A DNA stretch of 64,000 nucleotides, taken from Nocardia mikamii NBRC 108933 (lineage in GTDB: Bacteria > Actinomycetota > Actinomycetes > Mycobacteriales > Mycobacteriaceae). The position numbers and the translations under genes are program-made. Below, in pieces: positions 1 to 21,716 of this stretch (positions are counted from its first letter, which is position 1; every line of letters begins with the position of its first letter). Location: positions 310,001 to 374,000 of the forward strand of contig NZ_BDCM01000009.1 in NCBI RefSeq assembly GCF_001613505.1. Reading direction: 5' to 3'. Under the pieces are notes generated by a model. The model was not told the origin of the DNA. It did not search any database and worked only from the letters and a program-made list of their open reading frames with translations.

Positions 1-1
1 G

Positions 2-391
2 GACGAGCGGGTGCGCGCCCGGTTGATCGGTGTGCTGAGCCTCGGTTACGCCGGGCTGGTGGCGGTGCTGTTGTGGCAGGCGCTGCGGGCGGTGCCGTTG
101 ACCCACCCCGATCGCGCCGGCGTGCTCGCGTTCCTCGCGCTCGGCGTGATGACCCTCGGCGCGTCCGCGGCCGTCGTGCGACACGGTCAGCACAGCCGCC
201 TGCGGCCCGATCAGCACAGCCGCCTGCGGCCCGATCAGCGCAGCCGTTCGGCGTCCTTGGCGAGTGCGACCAGATTGGCGGTCAATGCGGCCAGCTCCGA
301 GGGATCGGCGCCCTCGGCGACGGCGGTCGCGACATCCTCGGCCGCGCACCGGGCGGCGAACCAGCGGTCGGCGAGATCGGCGGCCTCCTGA
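2..391 (+). CDS. C-terminal part of an unidentified small membrane protein (partial)
   Basis: The reading frame is open from the left edge, so the true start lies outside the window. The visible part begins with a hydrophobic helix (about residues 9-28, LIGVLSLGYAGLVAVLLWQA) and a second one (about 40-58, ending GVMTLGASAAVV), which suggests an integral membrane protein with at least two passes. After the second helix the frame enters a 24-bp tandem repeat, translated as HSRLRPDQ twice. It then runs antisense through the neighbouring zinc-ribbon gene before stopping. The tail beyond about base 234 is therefore probably not selected as protein sequence; the repeat may have pushed the original stop away. 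I do not recognise the family. Confidence 0.5.
   Translation, partial: DERVRARLIGVLSLGYAGLVAVLLWQALRAVPLTHPDRAGVLAFLALGVMTLGASAAVVRHGQHSRLRPDQHSRLRPDQRSRSASLASATRLAVNAASSEGSAPSATAVATSSAAHRAANQRSARSAAS
187..234. repeat. 24-bp tandem repeat, two copies
   Basis: Two identical head-to-tail 24-bp units (TCAGCACAGCCGCCTGCGGC plus CCGA) occupy 187-210 and 211-234. A partial, slightly changed third copy starts at 235 (TCAGCGCAGCCG) and is also the stop codon and last codons of the minus-strand gene ending at 235. The duplication sits exactly where two convergent genes meet. It adds eight codons to the plus-strand frame. Confidence 0.85.
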
Positions 392-561
392 GCGCTCAGC
401 ACCACCGAATCCTCCGGTATGCCGGTCCCTTCCAAGCCCTTGCGATGCTCGTAGGCGCGCTGGCGGCAGGATTGCCGGCAGTACCGGCGGCGACGGCCGA
501 TCTCGGCATCGGCGATTTCCCGGCCGCACCACAGGCACGACGACAGCACACGGCGCGACAT
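235..561 (-). CDS. Small protein with a four-cysteine zinc-ribbon-like motif
   Basis: The product is 108 residues. An N-terminal CLWCGREI...RYCRQSC pattern (CxxC, then CxxxC about 17 residues later, around positions 9-33) looks like a zinc-binding knuckle. It is rich in Arg and is followed by an acidic, alanine-rich helical tail. The ATG at 561 starts MSRRVLSSC, directly before the metal motif; an upstream in-frame start at 591 is possible but adds an unlikely basic leader. The gene is divergent from rbpA, with about 200 bp between. M. tuberculosis also has a small minus-strand gene beside rbpA, so position is conserved, though I cannot claim orthology. Function unknown; nucleic-acid binding is plausible for an Arg-rich zinc ribbon. 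Confidence 0.7.
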   Translation of the reverse strand: MSRRVLSSCLWCGREIADAEIGRRRRYCRQSCRQRAYEHRKGLEGTGIPEDSVVLSAQEAADLADRWFAARCAAEDVATAVAEGADPSELAALTANLVALAKDAERLR

Positions 562-692
562 GACCCGACACCTTAGCGGTCCGCCCGGCACTCCCGCCCG
601 GGCAACGCCGGAATCGGCGAATCGCCGCTAGCGGCCGGGCCGGGAGCGGCGAGGCCCGGCCGAGGCCGTAAAATACACCGGTTGACCGTCGC

Positions 693-722
693 GGGAACTG
701 ATCAAGCCGCCGGCGCGTTGAT
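693..722 (+). promoter_or_regulatory. Sigma-R/sigma-H-like promoter for rbpA
   Basis: GGGAAC at 693-698 is followed after exactly 18 bases by GTTGAT at 717-722. This matches the actinobacterial oxidative-stress sigma-factor pattern GGGAA(C/T)-N18-19-GTT. It lies 45 bases upstream of the rbpA start. Streptomyces coelicolor rbpA is known to be controlled by sigma-R, so the assignment fits the family. Transcription has not been mapped here. Confidence 0.6.
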
Positions 723-766
723 AGTCCAGTAGAACGTTGCCGACAGGCCAGAGAGGACCGCACACC

Positions 767-1102
767 ATGGCAGATCGCGTACTCCGAGGTAGCCGGCTCG
801 GAGCGGTGAGCTACGAGACGGACCGCGACCACGACCTGGCACCACGTCGAGTGGCGCGGTACCGGACCGACAACGGTGAGGAGTTCGACGTCCCGTTCGC
901 CGACGACGCCGAAATCCCGCCGACCTGGCTGTGCCGTAACGGTCAGGAGGGCATCCTGATCGAGGGCACCACCCAGGAACCCAAGAAGGTCAAGCCCCCG
1001 CGCACCCACTGGGACATGCTGCTGGAACGCCGCTCCAAGGAGGAGCTCGAGGAACTGCTGCAGGAGCGCCTCGACCTGCTCAAGACCCGGCGCGGCCGGT
1101 AA
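767..1102 (+). CDS. rbpA: RNA polymerase-binding protein RbpA
   Basis: RbpA binds actinobacterial RNA polymerase and the principal sigma factor and stabilises the open promoter complex. The 111-residue product has the family's hallmark stretches: MADRVLRGSRLGAVSYETD at the N-terminus, RYRTDNGEEFDVPFADDAEIP in the central zinc-ribbon-like fold, WLCRNG, and KPPRTHWDMLLERRS in the basic linker/sigma-interaction domain. It ends in an acidic-basic helix (EELEELLQERLDLLKTR). Length matches known RbpA. The start at 767 is chosen over 737 because it begins the conserved MADRVLRG and has a GAGAGGA ribosome-binding site at 751-757. It is monocistronic: the promoter-like element above precedes it and a strong hairpin follows the stop. 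Confidence 0.97.
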   Translation: MADRVLRGSRLGAVSYETDRDHDLAPRRVARYRTDNGEEFDVPFADDAEIPPTWLCRNGQEGILIEGTTQEPKKVKPPRTHWDMLLERRSKEELEELLQERLDLLKTRRGR

Positions 1103-1110
1103 TCGAACCG

Positions 1111-1154
1111 ACGCGAACGTCCCCTCGCACTCAGGTGCGAGGGGACGTTCGCGT
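1111..1154. terminator. Perfect 20-bp hairpin after rbpA
   Basis: Bases 1111-1130 (ACGCGAACGTCCCCTCGCAC) pair perfectly with 1135-1154 around a TCAG loop. There is no U-run, as is usual in high-GC actinobacteria. It lies between the convergent rbpA and the ABC-2 permease end, so it can serve both directions. Confidence 0.85.
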
Positions 1155-1195
1155 CTCCGGAGCGGGCATCGCTGTCTTCGCGGCCGCCGCGCGGA

Positions 1196-2098
1196 TCAGT
1201 GGCTGGCGACCTTACGGTATTGCAGCAACGCCAGCGGCACCGCGACCATCAGGATCGCCACCGAACACGCCACCGCGTATTCCACGCAGTGGTCGACGGG
1301 CCAGCCGTGCGGGGCGGCGAACGTGGGCGGTGAGCTGTTGGCGAACAGCTTCCGCCCGGACGCCGACACCGCGGTGATCGGATTCCACTCCGCGATCGAC
1401 CGCAGCGGGCCCGGCAGCGTCTCGGCCGAGATGAAGGCCGAGGAGATGAACGTGACCGGGAACAGCCAGATCAGTCCGGCGCTCTGGGCGACCTCCACGT
1501 TCGGAGCGATCAACCCGGTCAGCGCACCCACCCACGACATCGCGAACGCGAACAGCAGAATGATCGCGAATCCGAGCGCCGCATCCGCCGGGGAGCCGTT
1601 GATCCGCCACCCCACCAGATAACCGCAGGCCACCATCACCGCCAGCGCCACCACGTTGACCATGGTGTCGGACAGGGTACGGCCCATCAGCACCGCCATG
1701 CGCGACATCGGGAGCGTGCGCATCCGGTCGATGATGCCCTTCTGCAGGTCGTTGGCCAGGCCCACGGTGGTGAACGCGGCGTTGAAGGCGACCGTCTGGG
1801 TGAAGATGCCGGCCAGCAGGAATTCGCGATACTGGCCGCCGCCCAGCGACGCGCCGAAGATGTAGGCGAACAGGAAGACGAACATCAGCGGCTGGACCGT
1901 CGCGGTGACCAGCAGCGTCGGCACCCGCAGGATGGTGAGCAGATTGCGGTAGGCGATGATCGCGCTGTCGCGGAAGACGCGGACCGGCGCGGAGATCGCG
2001 TGGACATCGCTGTCGATGTCGGGCCGCGTCACCGCGTCTGCCTGCGTGGACTCTGCCGCCGTCTCCGATTCGGCGACCGCCGTTTCGACGGTACTCAC
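1196..2098 (-). CDS. ABC-2 type exporter permease (DrrB-like) of the NRPS operon
   Basis: A 300-residue integral membrane subunit of an ABC-2/DrrB family exporter. A polar N-terminal tail of about 45 residues is followed by AYRNLLTILRVPTLLVTATV and six predicted hydrophobic segments. It carries the family loop GIIDRMRTLPMSR before the third segment and the late QSAGLIWLFPVTFISSAF region. The GTG at 2098 is chosen because it overlaps the TGA of the ATPase gene (GTGA), so the two subunits are translationally coupled. It is the last gene of the NRPS-exporter operon and most likely exports the peptide product. Substrate is inferred from context only. DrrB-like permeases also export lipids (for example phthiocerol dimycocerosates), so a lipidated product remains possible. 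Confidence 0.9.
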   Translation of the reverse strand: MSTVETAVAESETAAESTQADAVTRPDIDSDVHAISAPVRVFRDSAIIAYRNLLTILRVPTLLVTATVQPLMFVFLFAYIFGASLGGGQYREFLLAGIFTQTVAFNAAFTTVGLANDLQKGIIDRMRTLPMSRMAVLMGRTLSDTMVNVVALAVMVACGYLVGWRINGSPADAALGFAIILLFAFAMSWVGALTGLIAPNVEVAQSAGLIWLFPVTFISSAFISAETLPGPLRSIAEWNPITAVSASGRKLFANSSPPTFAAPHGWPVDHCVEYAVACSVAILMVAVPLALLQYRKVASH

Positions 2099-3080
2099 GA
2101 CATGATCTCCTCTGCTACGTCTTCGGTTTCGGATTCCTCGATCGGCTCCGCGGGCGTGCCGGTCAGCGACAGGAAGACATCGTCGAGACTCGGCCGGGTC
2201 ACCTCCGCGTCCACCACGCACACCCCCGCGTCGTCGAGCCGGCGCAACGCCTCGACCATGGTCCGGGTGCCGTCGGCCACCACGATCGAGACGTGATCGG
2301 CACCCGGCTCGTGGATCGGCTCACCGAGACCGACCTCGCTCAGCACGGACTTCGCCGGCCCCGGGTCCTGCCCCTCGGCGAGGGTGACGGTGAGCCGGTC
2401 GCCACCGATCGAGGTCTTCAGTTCGTCGGCGGAGCCGCGCGCGATCACCTTGCCCTTGTCGATCACCGTGATCCGGTCGGCCAGCTGATCGGCCTCCTCC
2501 AGATACTGGGTGGTCAGCAGCACGGTGGTGCCGTCGTCGACCAGATCGCTGATCACCTTCCACATATCGAGCCGCCCGCGCGGGTCCAGACCGGTGGTCG
2601 GCTCGTCGAGCACCACCACCGTCGGCCGGGCCACCAGCGCACCCGCGAGGTCCAGGCGGCGGGCCATACCGCCGGAGTAGGTGCCCGCGCGCCGGCCGGC
2701 CGCATGTTCCAGTCCCAGCGCGGAGAGCAGTTCGGTCGCGCGCTCGGCGGACTTCTTGTGGTCCATCCCGTACAGCCGGGCCACCATCCGCAGGTTCTCG
2801 AATCCGGACAGATTCTCATCGACCGCGGCGTACTGCCCCGACAGCCCGATCCGGGTACGCACCCGCGCCGGATGATGCACCACGTCGACCCCGGCGACCC
2901 GGACATTGCCGGAGGTCGGTTTCAACAGGGTGGTGACGATCCGGACCGTCGTGGTCTTACCGGCGCCATTGGGGCCCAGCAGCCCCATCACAGTCCCCGA
3001 CGGGATCTCCAGATCGATGCCGTCGAGTACCCGGGCCTTACCGTAGGTCTTGACCAGATCGGTGACTTCCACTGCCAAAC

Positions 3081-3084
<4 letters not shown>
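2095..3084 (-). CDS. ABC transporter ATPase (DrrA-like) of the NRPS operon
   Basis: A 329-residue nucleotide-binding subunit of the daunorubicin-resistance DrrA type. Walker A is GLLGPNGAGKTTT (about residue 40), the signature is YSGGMARRLDLAGAL, Walker B is VVVLDEPTTGLDPRGR, and the H-loop region is LLTTQYLEEADQLADR. The C-terminal ~100 residues form the DrrA-specific extension, ending LDDVFLSLTG and an acidic tail. The GTG start at 3084 overlaps the NRPS stop codon, and the stop overlaps the permease start, so all three genes form one coupled unit. It powers export through the adjacent permease. Length and domain order are typical of the family. Confidence 0.93.
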
Positions 3085-16727
<13,643 letters not shown>

Positions 16728-17097
16728 CAATCACTCCGTTCTGCCGCTGTATACGCAACTCCCCGGTCCCCGTCCGCGGGCGGAAAAGCGCGCGCCAGCG
16801 GGAGGACGTGATCCACGCCCTATGATTCGGAGCCCCGTTGCGGCCGGACTGGTAACGATGTCGTGATCTTCGGCCACGAACGCCACAGGCAGATGAAGCA
16901 ATTAGATGGCTATCTGACCGCAAACCTCAGCGGTTCAGCGCTGATCACCCGTCAAGGACAAGATCGACAGCACGCGGTGTCCGGATGTGCAACCGACCGG
17001 CGAATGCGGATGGGCGGCCCGGAATCGACGGGGTGTGAGAAAGATCGATTCGCGGGTACCCGCGATGTGTGATTGTCCGGGAGAGCTGCGGTGGCCG
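16728..17097. other. Intergenic region upstream of the NRPS gene, probable promoter
   Basis: About 370 bp without a convincing gene, less GC-rich than its surroundings. On the minus strand a TATACA hexamer (plus-strand 16748-16753) lies about 20 bases ahead of the NRPS start and could be a -10 element, but no good -35 is seen 16-18 bases before it. GGAG at 16735-16738 is the NRPS ribosome-binding site. No IdeR/Fur-like iron box was recognised. Homologous loci often carry the polyprenol-phosphate mannosyltransferase gene beside lnt; I see no remnant of it here. Confidence 0.5.
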
Positions 17098-18690
17098 TCA
17101 GTCGAATGCCCGGTCGCCGGTGACGTCCTCATCGGTCCGATGCGCCGAGCGCATCGTTCGCCGCCGGATAGCCGCGACCAGGACAACGGCCGCAGCAAGA
17201 ATACACAACATACGTTCCGGAAGCGGACCCATCGCTGTCGCGGGTGTCGTTTCGCTGCGCAACGGCAGCGCCGCCTCGAGTGCGGCGGGCACGAATTTGG
17301 CGCTCTGCTGCCGCACCACACCGTCGGCGGTGACAACGGCACTGACGCCGGTCGTCGCGGCGACCACCAGCGCCCGGCCGTGTTCGACGGCCCGCACCCG
17401 CGACATGGCCAGCTGCTGATAGGTCATATCGCTGTCGCCGAAGGTGGCGTTGTTGGTGGGGACGGTCAGCAGTTGCGCACCGGCGCGCAGTGAATCCTCG
17501 AAGGCCCGGTCGAAGGCGACCTCGTAGCAGGTTGCCACCCCGATCGCGACCATCGGGCCACCGCCGGCCGGGCGGGCGTGCACGACACCGTCGCCGTGAC
17601 CGGGCACGAAGTAGCCGGCGCGGTCGGCGTAGCTGGAGAAGTGGCGGAAGAAGCCGCGATAGGGCAGGTATTCGCCGAACGGCTGGATGATCTTCTTGTC
17701 GTGGCGCTCCCCCGGCCCCTCGGCGTCCCACACGATCACCGAATTGGTGGTGGTGCGGTCGTCGTTGACGAGGACGGCGCCCACCAGGATCGGGGCGTGG
17801 ATGTCCCGGGAGGCCGCGGTGATCTCGTCGTAGGCGTCGGAATTACGCGAGGGGTCGATATCGGAGGAATTCTCCGGCCAGATCACCACATCCGGCTGAG
17901 CGGCGGTCCCGGCGGCGACCGCGCGGGCCAGTTCCTCGGTACGGCGGATGTGATTGTCCAGCACGGCGCGGCGCTGGGCGTTGAAGTCCAGGCCCAGCCG
18001 CGGCACGCTGCCCTGGATAGCGGCGACCGTGATCGACCGGTCTCCGTCGTCCGGGGCGGGCAGCGCGGTCCGGAGGATCACTCCGGTAATCGGGATGATA
18101 GCCACAACCGTTGCGAGAGTGATAATTACGACCGCACGCCGTTCGGTTGCCCGGGGGCGCAACCGGAGCAGCAGTGCGGCCAGGACGGTTCCGGTCAGGG
18201 CGACCGCGAAGCTCACCACCGGCGCGCCGCCGAGCCAGGCCAGCGGCAGATACCAGCCGTCGGCCTGCCCGAAAGCGAGCCGGCCCCACGGGAATCCGCC
18301 GAACGGAAAGCTGGAGCGTCCCCATTCGGTGAGCGTCCACATCAGTGCCACCCACACCGGCCAGCCCGGCAGGACGCACGCCAGCCGCGACGACAGCCCG
18401 AACAGGCCGACATACCCCGCGCACGCGGCCGAGAGTGCCAGCCACGGCACCGGGCCGACGTAGATGCCGGTCCACGGCAGCAGCGGCAGGAAGAACGCGA
18501 GCCCCGCCAGCAGGCCGTAGCCGAATCCGCCACGCAACCTCGTCGCGTCGCGCACGACCAGGGTCAGGATCGCGATACCGATCGGCGCGAGATACCAGCA
18601 GGTACGGGGCGGAAAGCTCGCGAACAACAAGAGTCCGGCGACGACAGCGGCCCCGATCCTTCCCCACACCCGCCACGTCACGCCCAGCAC
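17098..18690 (-). CDS. lnt: Apolipoprotein N-acyltransferase
   Basis: A membrane enzyme that N-acylates the diacylglyceryl-cysteine of lipoproteins. The N-terminal ~200 residues form a multi-pass membrane domain (for example VVAGLLLFASFPP, VVSFAVALTGTVLAALLL). The periplasmic nitrilase-like domain follows and contains the expected catalytic triad: Glu near residue 272 (IWPENSSD), Lys near 331 (DKKIIQPFGEYLPYRG) and Cys near 387 (GVATCYEVAF). A final helix (about 495-515) precedes an acidic tail. 530 residues is normal for Lnt. In M. tuberculosis the same position holds Ppm1, where Lnt is fused to a polyprenol-phosphate mannose synthase; the synthase half is absent here. GTG 18690 gives a start right before the first helix. 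Confidence 0.93.
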   Translation of the reverse strand: MLGVTWRVWGRIGAAVVAGLLLFASFPPRTCWYLAPIGIAILTLVVRDATRLRGGFGYGLLAGLAFFLPLLPWTGIYVGPVPWLALSAACAGYVGLFGLSSRLACVLPGWPVWVALMWTLTEWGRSSFPFGGFPWGRLAFGQADGWYLPLAWLGGAPVVSFAVALTGTVLAALLLRLRPRATERRAVVIITLATVVAIIPITGVILRTALPAPDDGDRSITVAAIQGSVPRLGLDFNAQRRAVLDNHIRRTEELARAVAAGTAAQPDVVIWPENSSDIDPSRNSDAYDEITAASRDIHAPILVGAVLVNDDRTTTNSVIVWDAEGPGERHDKKIIQPFGEYLPYRGFFRHFSSYADRAGYFVPGHGDGVVHARPAGGGPMVAIGVATCYEVAFDRAFEDSLRAGAQLLTVPTNNATFGDSDMTYQQLAMSRVRAVEHGRALVVAATTGVSAVVTADGVVRQQSAKFVPAALEAALPLRSETTPATAMGPLPERMLCILAAAVVLVAAIRRRTMRSAHRTDEDVTGDRAFD

Positions 18691-18812
18691 CGCGCCAGCC
18701 TACTGGGATACCGCGCACCGGCCCGTGCCGGGCCAGGTTGCGAACCGATGTCCAACCACCGCCCTCGTCGGTCACCCCGGCCCGTGGAGTGCCGGTGTCG
18801 CCCCTGCCGTCC

Positions 18813-20408
18813 TCAGGCCGCGTAGATGGTCACTCCGTCACGGACGGTGCGCAGGCAACGCGGGAGTTCGGCGTCCGCCTCCAAGGACGGCAGTCCGGGG
18901 ACACGGGAGCGCGGATCGGTGGACCAGCGTTGCACCGTGTCCGAGGCGGCGGCGACCACCAATTCCGTTGTGTCCCAGATCGCATAATTCGCGGGAGCGC
19001 CGGGCACCAGGGTGCCGGCGATTCCGTCGCGCACACCACCGGCCCGCCAGGCGCCACGGGTGGCGGCGGCGAAGGCCGCGCGCGGGGAGATGTTGTGGCC
19101 CGGGGTGCGGTGGTTCGCGGCCGCGCGGACGGCCTCCCACGGGTTCAGCGCCGTCACCGGAGCGTCGGAACTGATCGCCAGGGAGATACCGGCGGCGGCC
19201 ATCGCCGCGAACGGGTTGGTGGCCGCGGCGCGTCCGGCGCCCAGCCGGGTGGCGTACATCCCCTCGGCGCCACCCCACGCGGCGTCGAATCCCGGTTGCA
19301 CACTGGCGATCACGCCGAATTCGGCCAGTTTCGCGATCTGCCCGGCATCGAGCAGTTCGGCATGTTCGAGGCGGTGGCCGCGGGTGGCCACCGCCGGTGC
19401 GCCGAGTTCGCCGGCGACCCGGGCGAAGCCCTCGACCACCGCATCGATGGCCGCGTCGCCGATGGCGTGGAATCCGGCCTGGATCCCGGCCTCGGTGCAG
19501 GCCCGGACGTGGGCCGCGATCGCCGTGGCGTCGAGGTAGGCGACGCCGGTGGTGTCGCGGTCGGCATACGGTGCGCGCAGCCACGCGGTGTGGGAGCCGA
19601 AGGATCCGTCGACGAACAGGTCCCCGGCCAGCCCGTGTACACCGAGTTCGCCGACCAGCGCCCGCGCCTCGTCGGCGGAGGTGACGGCCTCACCCCAGTA
19701 CGCCCGCACCCGCACACCGTGCTCGAATTCCAGCAATTCGCGCACATCGGTGCGTCCGGAGATCTGCGGGCCCGCGCATTCGTGGACGGCGACCACACCG
19801 CGGGCGGCCGCGTAATCGAGTGCGGCGGCCCGGGCCCGGTCGCGCTGGGCGCGGTCGAGACCGTCGAGGGCGGCCTCGCGGACGAGATGATGGGCGTCGG
19901 CGCGAAGCGGTGCGCCGGCGGTATATCCCGCGACGGCGCGGACACTGGCCACCGCGTCGAGCAGTGCGGTCGAGGCGACGGCGGAATGGGCGTCCACACG
20001 GGACAGATAGACCGCGCGCCCCGGCCCGGCCGCGGCGTCGATCTCGTCGGCCGTGGGCGGGCGGCCCTCGGGCCAGCGGGTCTCGTCCCAGCCGTCGCCG
20101 ATGATCGTTCCGGAATGCGTGGCGGCGTACTCGCGCACCAGATCCAGGCATCGCGCCAGCGAATTCGCCTGGGACAGATCCAGACCCGTCAGTTGCAGAC
20201 CCAGCGCGGTGACGTGCACGTGCGGATCGACGAAGGCCGGGGCGACGAAAGCGCCGTCCAGATCGATGATTTCGGCGTCAGGGTGCAGGGCGCGGCCGGG
20301 ACGTTCGGCGCCCAGCCAGACCACGGTGCCGTCGGTGACCGCCATCGCGGTCGCATCGGGGGAACTGGAACTGTAGATTCGGCCGCCGACCAGCAACTGG
20401 GTACTCAC
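18813..20408 (-). CDS. YtcJ-type metal-dependent amidohydrolase
   Basis: A 531-residue member of the amidohydrolase superfamily (Amidohydro_3/YtcJ group). Metal-ligand signatures are PAFVDPHVHVTALG (His63/His65), GFHAIGDAAIDAV around residue 303, a later GHRLEHAELL His motif, and SSDAPVTALNPWEAVRAA carrying the conserved Asp. An N- and C-terminal beta-sandwich (LLVGGRIYSS... and the final LRTVRDGVTIYAA) completes the fold. The GTG at 20408 starts MSTQLLVGGRIY, the usual family beginning. It lies between lnt and fxsA as in mycobacteria. The substrate is not predictable; family members act on N-acyl or cyclic amides. A start further upstream is unlikely because fxsA ends 50 bp away. Confidence 0.88.
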   Translation of the reverse strand: MSTQLLVGGRIYSSSSPDATAMAVTDGTVVWLGAERPGRALHPDAEIIDLDGAFVAPAFVDPHVHVTALGLQLTGLDLSQANSLARCLDLVREYAATHSGTIIGDGWDETRWPEGRPPTADEIDAAAGPGRAVYLSRVDAHSAVASTALLDAVASVRAVAGYTAGAPLRADAHHLVREAALDGLDRAQRDRARAAALDYAAARGVVAVHECAGPQISGRTDVRELLEFEHGVRVRAYWGEAVTSADEARALVGELGVHGLAGDLFVDGSFGSHTAWLRAPYADRDTTGVAYLDATAIAAHVRACTEAGIQAGFHAIGDAAIDAVVEGFARVAGELGAPAVATRGHRLEHAELLDAGQIAKLAEFGVIASVQPGFDAAWGGAEGMYATRLGAGRAAATNPFAAMAAAGISLAISSDAPVTALNPWEAVRAAANHRTPGHNISPRAAFAAATRGAWRAGGVRDGIAGTLVPGAPANYAIWDTTELVVAAASDTVQRWSTDPRSRVPGLPSLEADAELPRCLRTVRDGVTIYAA

Positions 20409-20458
20409 GGATGACCAGTGTGCCGCACGGCCGGCGGCGTGCGATCAGTGCGGGTCGG

Positions 20459-20941
20459 TCAGCGGGGATCGATCATGCGCCGCGCGGGGCCCTGACCGTC
20501 GTCGTAGTACTGCTCGACGACCACCCCGTCGACGACCTCCCCGGAGGGTTCCACCACCACACCGCGATATCGGGTGGCCATGGTCAGCCGATCGATGCGG
20601 CGCAGCGCCGCGGCCGAGACCAGCGGTCGCAGCAGTGCCCGGGTGGGCAGGAGCAGCAGCAGTCCGAACACCGAGGTGACCAGACCGGGAACGAACATCA
20701 GCAGCGCGCCCACCCCGACCAGCGCGCCGTCGGCGACGGCGGTACCCGGGGCGATCTCGCCGCGCCGGGCGCGGCGGAACTGCTCGAAGACCCGGCGGCC
20801 CTGGGAACGCACAAGGATCAGCCCGAGCGCGGATCCGGCGATGAGCAGCAGAATGGTCGGCACGGCACCGATGAGGTGGCCGACCACGACCAGCACCGCG
20901 ATCTCGACGACGAGATAGAGGGCGAACAACAGGGCGGGCAT
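20459..20941 (-). CDS. fxsA: FxsA family membrane protein
   Basis: A 160-residue small membrane protein of the FxsA family, known in E. coli for relieving F-plasmid exclusion of phage T7; its normal role is unclear. The N-terminal half has two hydrophobic stretches (LLFALYLVVEIAVLVVVGHLIG and TILLLIAGSALGLILVRSQG), then the family's basic RRVFEQFRRARRGEIAPG loop and a third/fourth segment around VGVGALLMFVPGLVTSVFGLLLLLP. The C-terminus is acidic and soluble. Its place next to the amidohydrolase and lnt is conserved in mycobacteria, which supports the name. Confidence 0.9.
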   Translation of the reverse strand: MPALLFALYLVVEIAVLVVVGHLIGAVPTILLLIAGSALGLILVRSQGRRVFEQFRRARRGEIAPGTAVADGALVGVGALLMFVPGLVTSVFGLLLLLPTRALLRPLVSAAALRRIDRLTMATRYRGVVVEPSGEVVDGVVVEQYYDDGQGPARRMIDPR

Positions 20942-21026
20942 CGGCGATCCTTTCCACGATCTACCCCGCCCAACGCACGGCGAGCCCGATTTTCTCCCGA
21001 TCCGGGCATATCACCGCACACGCGTG

Positions 21027-21686
21027 TCAGGTACCCGGTGTGACCAGCCCGGTTTCGTAGGCCAGCACGACCGCCTGGACCCGGTCGCGCAATCCCAGTT
21101 TGGTCAGCACCCGGCCGACGTGCGTCTTCACCGTGGCCTCCGACAGGTACAGCTCGGCGGCGATCTCGGCATTGGAGCGCCCGGCGGCGATCTGTTCGAG
21201 CACCTCGCGTTCGCGCGCGGTGAGCACGTCGAGCACCGACGGGTCGCGCACGCGGGCGGGGTCGGCGGCGATCAACCGGTTCAGCAGCCGCTTGGTCACC
21301 TTCGGCGAGACCACCGCGTCGCCGGCCGCGACGCTGCGGATCGCGGAGATCAGATCCTCGGGCGGGGTGTCCTTGAGCAGGAAGCCGCTGGCTCCGGCGC
21401 GCAGCGCGCCGAGCGCGTGCTCGTCGAGGTCGAAGGTGGTCATCACCAGAACCCGGCTGCCGCATCCGGATTCGAGGATCTGGGCGGTCGCGGCGACGCC
21501 GTCGACCACGGGCATCCGCACATCCATCAGGACCACGTCGGGGGCCAGTTCACCGGCCAGGCGCACGGCGGTCGCGCCGTTGTCGGCCTCGGCGACGACG
21601 TCGACGTCCGGGTGCGCGCCCAGCACCATCTTGAGTCCGGCGCGCATGAGTTCCTGGTCGTCGACGACGAGTACGGTGATCGGCAC
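21027..21686 (-). CDS. NarL/LuxR-family response regulator
   Basis: A 219-residue two-domain regulator. The receiver domain (1-120) has the acidic pair in VLVVDDQ, the phospho-acceptor Asp55 in VVLMDVRMPVVDG, the conserved Thr in VLVMTTFDLD, and Lys in FLLKDTPPEDL. The C-terminal DNA-binding domain carries LTAREREVLEQIAAGRSNAE and LSEATVKTHVGRVLTKL, a LuxR-type helix-turn-helix. It lies 30 bp downstream of the histidine kinase and is surely its partner. Targets are not visible; the divergent TSUP permease is a candidate because it shares the kinase promoter region. ATG 21686 gives MPITVLVVDD, the standard start. Confidence 0.95.
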   Translation of the reverse strand: MPITVLVVDDQELMRAGLKMVLGAHPDVDVVAEADNGATAVRLAGELAPDVVLMDVRMPVVDGVAATAQILESGCGSRVLVMTTFDLDEHALGALRAGASGFLLKDTPPEDLISAIRSVAAGDAVVSPKVTKRLLNRLIAADPARVRDPSVLDVLTAREREVLEQIAAGRSNAEIAAELYLSEATVKTHVGRVLTKLGLRDRVQAVVLAYETGLVTPGT

Positions 21687-21716
21687 CGCACCAATCTAAC
21701 GGGACTCCTCCCCCGG

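Noticed and set aside
16728..17097. Iron-box (IdeR/Fur-like) operator before the NRPS, expected if it made a siderophore
   Set aside because: No TTAGG-type inverted repeat could be found in the region on either strand. The siderophore idea therefore rests only on the EntF-like module.
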